Part shown: positions 6,979-12,629 of the stretch, piece after piece | Layout of the letters: the number at the start of each line of letters is the position of its first letter | How positions within the stretch are numbered: the first letter of the stretch is position 1 | Source of the DNA: an uncultured Clostridia bacterium | GTDB lineage: Bacteria > Bacillota > Clostridia > Oscillospirales > Acutalibacteraceae | Assembly: GCA_946409885.1 (NCBI GenBank) | Contig: CAMJYF010000014.1 | Location: forward strand, 1 to 14,258 | Direction: 5' to 3' | Length of the DNA: 14,258 nucleotides | Program-made: the position numbers and the translations under genes | The notes under the pieces: model-generated | Told to the model about the DNA's origin: nothing | Seen by the model: the letters and a program-made list of their open reading frames with translations, nothing else | The model's database searches: none

Positions 6979-8295
6979 TCAGCGCGATGACGAAAGCCGC
7001 AATACCGTTTCCACATATTCCCGGAAGCAGAAGGCGGTCAGCACTGTGGCGCAGTCGTTGTACCGTTTCATTTTCGCGGCAAGGGCCTCTTTTCCCTGCC
7101 CCGTTTGCAGCAGCGCAAGGGCGGCGTCCAGGATCTCCGCCATCCGGTCATATTTGGCCAGCCACTCGGCCAGCTCCGTGAACAGGGGGCCGGTCCGGGT
7201 CCGCAGCAGGTCGGCGGAACGGCGGACGCGGGCGGTGTAGTCCGCGATCACGGCCATGGCTCCGTTCAGATCGCCGGTCTCCAGCAGCAGCCCCGCGCGG
7301 CCGAAGGCCTCGCCCATCAGGCGGGAGTTTTCGTCCTTCAGGCAGGAGGTGCGCAGGTGGTCCGCAAACAGGGTAAAAGCCTCCCGCACATCCTCCTCCG
7401 GCAGCAGCTCCGCCAGCGCGTCGGCAAAGGCGGCCTCCGGGTCGTAGCCCCGCGGGTCCGCCATGTAGCGGAAGGCGGTGGCCAGGGCGAATTTGCCGCT
7501 TTCATAGTATTCCATGCAGTTGGAGACGATCCCCTCCGCGTACCGGTACAGCTCCGGCTCCCGGCCGATCAGCGGGCCGATGTGCATCTCCTTGAACATC
7601 TCGGCGTCGTTCACCGGGTAGTTGTCCCAGTACAGGGGTTTGTGACCGGTGGCCTCGTAAAATATCTGCGCCTCCCGGCAGGTCAGCTCTTTGGAGCAGA
7701 TATCCGCGCCGGTAAAGAACAGCAGCACGTCTTCCGGCAGCGCCTTCCCCAGCCGGGTGATATAATCTTCCGTGCCCTTTCCGTGGTACTGGGTAGGGCA
7801 TACAACAAGGCGGACCGATCCGTCCATCGCCCGCAGCCGGGCAAAGCAGTCCCGGCACAGGTCGATATGGGCCTCTACCGTCTCCCCGAACCGCTCCCGG
7901 TCCGCCGGGTGGAACAGGTCCGCGGGAATATCGTCCAGCAGCAGGCCGAAATCCCGCACGCCGACGGCGTAGAGGGAGGCAAGCTTTTCCTGCAGCGCGT
8001 CCCGGTCCGCCGGGTCGGCATAGCGCATGCTCAGCCCCGGCGCCACGCACCAGAACAGGGCCACGTTGTTGGCGTCGGCCTCCGCCTTCAGCGCCCGCAG
8101 CCGCGCAAGCTCCTGCGGCGGATAGGGCTCCCGCCACAGCCGGCGGTGATAGGGGTCGTCCTTGGGGGCGTAAAAACAGGCGTTGGCCCCGTGGGCGGCG
8201 GCAAATCGCAGCATATCCAGCCGCTGCTCCTGCGTCCACGGTCTGCCGTAGAAGCCCTCGATATAGCCCCGGATGCGAAAGCGGTCCGTCGGCAC
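6979..8295 (-). CDS. GH84-type beta-N-acetylglucosaminidase
   Basis: Predicted to remove terminal beta-linked N-acetylglucosamine. The family works by substrate assistance with two adjacent aspartates, seen here as D121-D122 in LLLDDIPADL. Other family signatures are RGYIEGFYGRPW at the very start, FYAPKDDPYHRRLWREPYP, LVVCPTQYHGKG, the FFTGADICS strand and WDNYPVND. The 438 residues comprise a catalytic barrel (about 6-290) and a helical tail. There is no signal peptide and no GH20b-like front domain, so it probably acts in the cytoplasm on imported GlcNAc-glycans or on GlcNAc-modified or recycled wall material. The start is GTG at 8295, preceded by AAGGGGTGA (about 8311-8303). It is the last gene of a possible minus-strand run with the phosphatase and the toxin-antitoxin pair, lying 80 bp after the phosphatase gene. 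Confidence 0.88.
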   Translation of the reverse strand: MPTDRFRIRGYIEGFYGRPWTQEQRLDMLRFAAAHGANACFYAPKDDPYHRRLWREPYPPQELARLRALKAEADANNVALFWCVAPGLSMRYADPADRDALQEKLASLYAVGVRDFGLLLDDIPADLFHPADRERFGETVEAHIDLCRDCFARLRAMDGSVRLVVCPTQYHGKGTEDYITRLGKALPEDVLLFFTGADICSKELTCREAQIFYEATGHKPLYWDNYPVNDAEMFKEMHIGPLIGREPELYRYAEGIVSNCMEYYESGKFALATAFRYMADPRGYDPEAAFADALAELLPEEDVREAFTLFADHLRTSCLKDENSRLMGEAFGRAGLLLETGDLNGAMAVIADYTARVRRSADLLRTRTGPLFTELAEWLAKYDRMAEILDAALALLQTGQGKEALAAKMKRYNDCATVLTAFCFREYVETVLRLSSSR

Positions 8296-8346
8296 GAGAA
8301 ATCACCCCTTTGTCATTGAGAAAAACGCGGGAAGCGGCTCCCGTTT

Positions 8347-8397
8347 TTCATCTTTCATCTTTCCGCTTTCATCTTTCATCTTTCCGCTTTCATCTTT
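8347..8397 (-). repeat. 21-bp tandem repeat across the phosphatase stop codon
   Basis: Two identical 21-bp units (8347-8367 and 8368-8388; on the plus strand TTCATCTTTC followed by ATCTTTCCGCT) and a third partial copy (8389-8397). The unit itself contains an internal TTTCATC duplication. The stop codon of the histidine phosphatase (8376-8378) lies inside it, and each unit carries the same in-frame TGA, so unit gain or loss would barely change the protein. It is purine-rich on the transcribed strand. Confidence 0.8.
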
Positions 8398-9074
8398 GCC
8401 AGATGCGACGTGTTATTGATGTACGCAAACACCGTGTCCCCGAAGGGGTTGGTCCCGGGCCGGTAGAATTTCACCCGGGTGACGCCGGTGTTGCCAAGGT
8501 CGATATCAAATTTGGGCATCTGTCCCTTCAGGCCGCAGATCCGGAAGATAAAGTACGTGAGGAAGGCGGCGTGAGAGACCACGGCGATTTTCTGCCCCCC
8601 GGCATGGTGGGCGCGGAGGTAATCGATGGCCGCCTGCGCCCGCTCCAGCACCACGGGGTCCGGCTGGTCCGGCGTGCCGTTGATCCGCCGGGCGGCTTCA
8701 AAGCCCTCCGCCATGCGGCAGCCGAGGGAAAGCGCCTGCAGGGCCTCCACCGTCTGCCCCTCGTAGTCGTCGGAAACGCCCTGCTCCGTCAGCAGGGGCA
8801 GCAGCCGCAGGGGCCTTTTTGTCGGCTGGTGGGTCAGCAGGCCTTCCGCAGTCATCACCGCCCGGCGCATGGCGCTGGCATAGACGGCGGCAAAATCCAC
8901 GCCCGCCAGCCACTGGCCCAGCAGCTCCGCCTGCAGCTGTCCTTTGACCGTCAGGGGAGGGTCCTCCCGCAGGTCGAAGGGGGCGGCCTCGCCCGTCAGC
9001 CCCACGTTGCCGCGGCTTTCCCCGTGGCGGATCAGGTACATCTCCAGTTCCAGTACCGGTGTTTGATCGCTCAT
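8376..9074 (-). CDS. Histidine phosphatase family protein (phosphoglycerate-mutase-like)
   Basis: Cytoplasmic phosphatase or mutase-like enzyme that works through a phospho-histidine; the substrate is not readable. In 232 residues, LIRHGESRGN places the nucleophile at H17, AVYASAMRRAVMTAE is the usual second motif, and VVSHAAFLTYF gives the second catalytic histidine H168. The length fits the family. The ATG at 9074 follows a very purine-rich GGAGGAGG ribosome site (about 9092-9083, 8 nt away). A second in-frame ATG at residue 12 has no comparable site. It lies 39 bp after the toxin gene and 80 bp before the glycosidase gene, so co-transcription is plausible. Its last codons lie in a 21-bp tandem repeat. 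Confidence 0.88.
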   Translation of the reverse strand: MSDQTPVLELEMYLIRHGESRGNVGLTGEAAPFDLREDPPLTVKGQLQAELLGQWLAGVDFAAVYASAMRRAVMTAEGLLTHQPTKRPLRLLPLLTEQGVSDDYEGQTVEALQALSLGCRMAEGFEAARRINGTPDQPDPVVLERAQAAIDYLRAHHAGGQKIAVVSHAAFLTYFIFRICGLKGQMPKFDIDLGNTGVTRVKFYRPGTNPFGDTVFAYINNTSHLAKMKAER

Positions 9075-9113
9075 TGACGCGCTCCTCCTCCCTCGTTTTC
9101 CGGTGCATACGCT

Positions 9114-9524
9114 TTACGGCAGACGCAACAATTCTTCCGGCAGATACACCGGAACGTCGGATGGTTGATAGTCCTTTATATTCCGCGTCACGATACAGTC
9201 AGCGTTGATCCGTTTGGCTGTCTGGATCATTACGGCATCTTCGTAGTCCGTCACAGCGGAGAGCAGGGCGTTCCGGCAATCGGAACGGCAGGTATCTGCT
9301 ATGTCAAACAGCAAAAACAATTTGTCAAGCAGCGTTCTGGCCTGTTCCTCATTGTGAAGGTTTTTGCGCATAAGATAATAGATGTCCGTGATGGATTTTG
9401 CCGTAAGGACGCCCTTGATTTTCCGGTCGGAAACCGCTTCCAGCAAACGCATGGCCTGATCACAGAAGGGCGTTCTTTTTTGCAGTACATCAATCACGAT
9501 ACAGGTATCAAACAATACGGTCAT
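9114..9524 (-). CDS. PIN-domain toxin (VapC-like RNase)
   Basis: Predicted Mg-dependent ribonuclease toxin of a type II toxin-antitoxin pair. The 136-residue protein starts MTVLFDTCIVIDVL, with D6 as the first acidic metal ligand. It continues with a central helix region (SITDIYYLM, acidic D in TDIYY), then DYEDAVMIQTA, and CIVTRNIKDY with the late conserved (T/S)RN-x-x-D(Y/F). This order is typical of the PIN_3 group. The ATG overlaps the antitoxin stop as ATGA (9524-9521), a classic coupled arrangement that keeps toxin output tied to antitoxin translation. An AAGGCGG ribosome site lies inside the end of the antitoxin gene. Confidence 0.9.
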   Translation of the reverse strand: MTVLFDTCIVIDVLQKRTPFCDQAMRLLEAVSDRKIKGVLTAKSITDIYYLMRKNLHNEEQARTLLDKLFLLFDIADTCRSDCRNALLSAVTDYEDAVMIQTAKRINADCIVTRNIKDYQPSDVPVYLPEELLRLP

Positions 9525-9736
9525 AGCTCATCCGCCTTCATTTGCCTTGCCTGCTCCCAGGAGACGTCCGCGGGCACTGCGCCGAGAAGCGATTTCGCGA
9601 TCTTTCTTCTGTCGCTGTTTGTGTTGGACAGCTTCATGACTACGTTGCCGTCGATCTGAATATACAGGTCTTCCGTCTGGGCCAGAATAATATACCGTTC
9701 TATATTGGCTTTGAACTCATTGATCGAAATGGACAC
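9521..9736 (-). CDS. Phd/YefM-like antitoxin
   Basis: Small (71 residues) acidic partner of the PIN toxin. The N-terminal half (SISINEFKANIERYI, then EDLYIQIDGNVVMKLSN) matches the Phd/YefM fold, which binds the operator DNA. The C-terminal half (RKIAKSLLGAVPADVSWEQARQMK) is the usual toxin-binding helix. It starts with GTG at 9736, seven bases after a strong AGGAGG (9748-9743); no ATG is close by. It is the first gene of the minus-strand run 9736 to 6979 and has its own consensus promoter. Autorepression by the pair is usual in the family, but no clear palindromic operator was found. Confidence 0.88.
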   Translation of the reverse strand: MSISINEFKANIERYIILAQTEDLYIQIDGNVVMKLSNTNSDRRKIAKSLLGAVPADVSWEQARQMKADEL

Positions 9737-9769
9737 CGCGAATCCTCCTTTTTAACTATACTCAAAGCT

Positions 9770-9798
9770 ATTATAACGCAAAATGCCGGTGTTTACAA
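9770..9798 (-). promoter_or_regulatory. Sigma-A promoter of the toxin-antitoxin operon
   Basis: TTGTAA (9798-9793) and a perfect TATAAT (9775-9770), 17 bp apart on the minus strand. The leader to the GTG start is about 30 nt. It may also drive the downstream phosphatase and glycosidase genes. Confidence 0.75.
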
Positions 9799-9885
9799 TA
9801 CGGAAACAAAGATTTTTTTGCTGTTTCCTTACTGCGTCCGCCCGTGCGCATTTCCGGCGGCGTGTGAAAGTTTTTTCGATTCCTG

Positions 9886-9914
9886 TTGCTTTTGTCCGGC
9901 GGAGGTTGTATAAT
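9886..9914 (+). promoter_or_regulatory. Sigma-A promoter of the epimerase operon
   Basis: TTGCTT (9886-9891) and a perfect TATAAT (9909-9914) with a 17-bp spacer. It drives the three-gene operon 9948-12468 and diverges from the toxin-antitoxin promoter; the two -35 boxes are about 90 bp apart. Confidence 0.78.
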
Positions 9915-9947
9915 AACAGGTAACTATAAAAAAACGGAGGGTAACAC

Positions 9948-10967
9948 ATGAACGTATTTATGATCGGCGGCACCGGCCTGCTGGGGTGCGAAGCCGCCAA
10001 ACAGCTCATCGCCCACGGCCACAAGGTCACTTCCGTCGCGCTGCCGCCTTTGCCCCAGGGCGCGCCCATCCCCGAAGAGATGGAGATCATCTTCGGCGAC
10101 ATCAACAAAAAGACCGACGACGAGATCCGCGAGCTGCTGAAGGGGCAGGACGTGTTCATCTTTGCCGCCGGCGTGGATGAGCGCGTGGAGTTCCCGGCCC
10201 CCGTCAGCGATTACTACTACAAATACAACATCGCCCCGCTGGAGCGTCTTTTCCCGCTGTGCAAAGAGGCCGGCGTAAAGAACGCCGTGGTGCTGGGCTC
10301 CTATTTCGCTTATCTGGCCAAAAAAATGCCGGAGAAGGGCTTTGCCGCCCGCAACCCCTATTTCCGCGCCCGTCTGCAGCAGGAAAACGTGTGCGAGAAC
10401 GCCTGCGACGACGCCTTCAGCTGCAAGGTGCTGGAGCTGCCCTACATCTTCGGCACCCAGCCCGGCAGAAAGCCCGTGTGGACCATCCTCATCGAGCAGA
10501 TCGCCTTTATGGATCCCTGGCCCTTTACCATGTACCCCAAGGGCGGCACCGCCATGCTGACCTGCCGTCAGGTGGGCGAGGTGATCTGCGGCGCGGCGGA
10601 GCGGACCACGCCCGGCTTTGAGGCCTTCCCCATCTCCATGTACAACATGAAGTGGGACCGCTTCCTGGGCTACGTGTACGACGCCCGCGGCATGCACGGC
10701 CGCAAGATCGTGGGCGTTCCCCCGGTGATGATGAAGATGGGCATGTTCAAGGTGGTAAAGGACTACAAGGACCGGGGCGTCGATTCCGGCATGGATCCCT
10801 TCAACCTGCCCGATATCATGGATATCGACCTGTTCATCGACAAGAGTTATTCCGTGGAGCTGGGCGCCACGGAGGACGATATCGTGGCCGCCATCACGGA
10901 TTCCATCATCGTCTCCGAGGAGGCCTACAACGGCAAGGTCCAGCTGCTGGATATGAAGGGCGAATGA
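9948..10967 (+). CDS. Extended-SDR NAD-dependent epimerase/dehydratase-like protein
   Basis: Predicted cytoplasmic Rossmann-fold oxidoreductase or epimerase of 339 residues; the substrate is unknown. The cofactor loop GGTGLLG is at residues 7-13, followed by VFIFAAGVDERVEF in the place of the usual NxAA strand, S118 in VVLGSYFAY, and Y138 in NPYFRARLQQEN. The usual YxxxK pair reads Y138-FRA-R142, so the catalytic lysine is replaced by arginine. Either the enzyme is adapted or it only binds nucleotide or substrate, as in atypical SDRs. The C-terminal half (about 165-339) includes a PYIFGTQPG loop and a variable substrate domain. GGAGG (9936-9940) lies 7 nt before ATG. It is first in an operon, six bases before the next gene. 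Confidence 0.83.
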   Translation: MNVFMIGGTGLLGCEAAKQLIAHGHKVTSVALPPLPQGAPIPEEMEIIFGDINKKTDDEIRELLKGQDVFIFAAGVDERVEFPAPVSDYYYKYNIAPLERLFPLCKEAGVKNAVVLGSYFAYLAKKMPEKGFAARNPYFRARLQQENVCENACDDAFSCKVLELPYIFGTQPGRKPVWTILIEQIAFMDPWPFTMYPKGGTAMLTCRQVGEVICGAAERTTPGFEAFPISMYNMKWDRFLGYVYDARGMHGRKIVGVPPVMMKMGMFKVVKDYKDRGVDSGMDPFNLPDIMDIDLFIDKSYSVELGATEDDIVAAITDSIIVSEEAYNGKVQLLDMKGE

Positions 10968-10973
10968 TAGAGT

Positions 10974-11684
10974 ATGGCTGAAAAAACCGAAGGCAGAGCG
11001 GTCGGCGTAAGGGTCGTTCTGCCCGCCTTTCTGGCGCTGGTGCTGGTGTTCATGGGGGCGGCCCTCATCATGCGGGGCTTTTCCCTGCTGACGCATCCCC
11101 TGTATGTGGAGGACGTCTACTGGACGGACGTGCAGGACGGGGATGTGGTCTGCGCGGAGGATATCTCCCTGATCCAGCCGCTGCTGTATACGGACAGCGC
11201 CATGGGCAAAACCGCCTGCTGCCTGGTCAGCTACCGGGACGCCGGAGGCGATATGTGCGTGGGCGTGCTGCGCGCTTCCGCCGCCGACGGCCTGTACGGG
11301 TTTATTGAAGAATATATCAACGACGGTGACGCTTCGCTGGGGGGCTACGCAGTGAAGGGCTACTTTACCGCCCGCTCCATTGACGGCTTCGGGGCCCGGT
11401 TCGGCGCGGAATACGCCGCCGCCTGCGAAAAATACGCGGACGTGCTGTCGGATTACAGCGGCCGGAAGTACAACGGCAACGTGCGCCAGACCACCCTGTG
11501 CTTTTCCTACGTCTGCGGACCCGGCGAAAACTATCTGGCGGCCCTGGGCCGGTCGGATACCGTCTCCGGCGTCATCGGCGTGGTCATTGCCTGCGTGGGC
11601 GCGGCGGGGCTGGCCCTCAGCGTGGGAATGACGCTTTCCTCGCGGCGCAAAAAGCGTGAAGCCGCCGCGCAGACCGGGGGTTGA
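10974..11684 (+). CDS. Unrecognised two-helix membrane protein
   Basis: I do not recognise a family with confidence. The 236-residue product has one hydrophobic helix near the start (about 13-36, VVLPAFLALVLVFMGAALIM) and one near the end (about 198-222, VSGVIGVVIACVGAAGLALS), followed by a basic tail RRKKREA. The roughly 160-residue part between is soluble and acidic, with conserved-looking pieces VEDVYWTDVQDGDVVCAEDI and VSYRDAGGDMCVGVL. Both ends would be cytoplasmic and the middle extracytoplasmic. It starts six bases after the epimerase stop with a weak ribosome site, so translation is probably coupled, and stops 10 bases before the phosphodiesterase start. The first codons (MAEK) happen to match those of the next gene. 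Membership of the operon is the only clue to function. Confidence 0.75.
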   Translation: MAEKTEGRAVGVRVVLPAFLALVLVFMGAALIMRGFSLLTHPLYVEDVYWTDVQDGDVVCAEDISLIQPLLYTDSAMGKTACCLVSYRDAGGDMCVGVLRASAADGLYGFIEEYINDGDASLGGYAVKGYFTARSIDGFGARFGAEYAAACEKYADVLSDYSGRKYNGNVRQTTLCFSYVCGPGENYLAALGRSDTVSGVIGVVIACVGAAGLALSVGMTLSSRRKKREAAAQTGG

Positions 11685-11694
11685 AAGGAAAAAT

Positions 11695-12468
11695 ATGGCT
11701 GAAAAAGTAATTCTCGTATTGGTGGACGGGATGCGGCCGGACGGCTTTTTGCAGTGCGGCCATCCCTTTGTGCGGCCGCTGCTGGCCCGTTCCGCCTGGT
11801 CATTGACGGCGCAAACGGTGCTGCCCAGCGTTACGCTGCCCTGCCACATGTCGCTGTTCCACAGTGTGGATCCCGACCGGCACGGCATTACCACCAACAC
11901 CTACGTCCCGCAGGTGCGCCCCATTGAGGGGCTGTTCGACCGGCTGGACAACGCCGGAAAAAAGTGCGCCTTCTACTACACCTGGGAGGAGCTGCGGGAC
12001 CTGAGCCGCCCGGACCACCTCCATCAGGCGATGCTCATCAACCAGCACAAGCAGGAGGATACCGACCGCAAGATCACCGACGCCGCCATCGCCTACATCA
12101 ACGCGGAAGCGCCGGATTTCCTCTTTCTGTACCTGGGCCAGACGGATGAGCTGGGCGGGCACGACCACGGCTGGATGAGCCCGGAATACCTGAACTGCGT
12201 GAATATCGCGGTGGGCTGTACGGAAAAGCTCATCAACAGTATTCCGGCGGATTACACCGTCATTCTCACCGCCGACCACGGCGGGCATGGCCGGGGCCAC
12301 GGCAGCGACGACCCGCAGGATATGACCATCCCCATCGTCATCACCGGCCCCCGCTTTGAAAAGGGGAAGGAGTATCAGGGCGGTTCCATCAAGGATATCG
12401 CCCCCACTGTGGCAAAGCTGCTGGAGGTTACCCCCGCCCGCGAGTGGGAAGGGAAGCCGCTGATCTGA
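11695..12468 (+). CDS. Alkaline-phosphatase-superfamily phosphodiesterase/pyrophosphatase
   Basis: Predicted to cleave phosphodiester or pyrophosphate bonds with a two-metal site, like type I phosphodiesterase/nucleotide pyrophosphatase proteins. In 257 residues the ligands are D11 (LVDGMRPD), the nucleophile T47 (PSVTLPCH), D151 with H156 (TDELGGHDHGW), D194-H195 (TADHGGHG) and H202 (GRGHG). There is no signal peptide, so it acts inside the cell. The protein is shorter than eukaryotic NPP enzymes and lacks their cap insertions. AAAGG (11684-11688) lies 6 nt before the ATG at 11695; an in-frame ATG at 11656 would overlap the previous gene and has no ribosome site. It is the last gene of the operon. 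Confidence 0.87.
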   Translation: MAEKVILVLVDGMRPDGFLQCGHPFVRPLLARSAWSLTAQTVLPSVTLPCHMSLFHSVDPDRHGITTNTYVPQVRPIEGLFDRLDNAGKKCAFYYTWEELRDLSRPDHLHQAMLINQHKQEDTDRKITDAAIAYINAEAPDFLFLYLGQTDELGGHDHGWMSPEYLNCVNIAVGCTEKLINSIPADYTVILTADHGGHGRGHGSDDPQDMTIPIVITGPRFEKGKEYQGGSIKDIAPTVAKLLEVTPAREWEGKPLI

Positions 12469-12570
12469 CGCAGCCGCGCCGGTTTTGGCGAACGGCGGCC
12501 CCGCCGGGGCAACGCCGCCCCCTGCCGGTTGGGCTGCCCTCATCCGGCGCCGGTATGATACGTTACAATT

Positions 12571-12600
12571 CGCTCCCGGAACGGAACCGTTCCGGGAGCG
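12571..12600. terminator. Strong hairpin in the convergent gap
   Basis: CGCTCCCGGAACGG (12571-12584) and CCGTTCCGGGAGCG (12587-12600) form a perfect 14-bp stem with AA between (in practice probably 12 bp with a 6-nt loop). Neither strand has a T tract directly after it, so it is not a textbook intrinsic terminator. Its place between converging genes suggests bidirectional punctuation or 3'-end protection. A smaller GCCCC/GGGGC hairpin lies upstream at about 12497-12510. The rest of 12469-12629 holds nothing else recognisable. Confidence 0.5.
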
Positions 12601-12629
12601 TTGCGTAAAGGGGCGAATGTCCGTTTCGT

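Noticed and set aside
9737..9780. Palindromic operator for toxin-antitoxin autorepression
   Set aside because: CTATA-like words at 9756-9760 and 9768-9775 are closer to direct repeats than to an inverted repeat, and their AT-rich content makes chance likely.
6857..9793. 12-mer AATGCCGGTGTT shared by 6857-6868 and 9782-9793
   Set aside because: Several 12-mer matches are expected by chance in 14 kb, and the flanks do not match.
9802..9828. GGAAACA/TGTTTCC inverted repeat between the divergent promoters
   Set aside because: A 7-bp stem with a 13-nt loop in AT-rich sequence is weak and does not line up with either promoter as an operator.
9924..11900. 658-codon minus-strand open frame opposite the epimerase operon
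   Set aside because: It spans three plus-strand genes with clear motifs and ribosome sites; the antisense protein is low-complexity.
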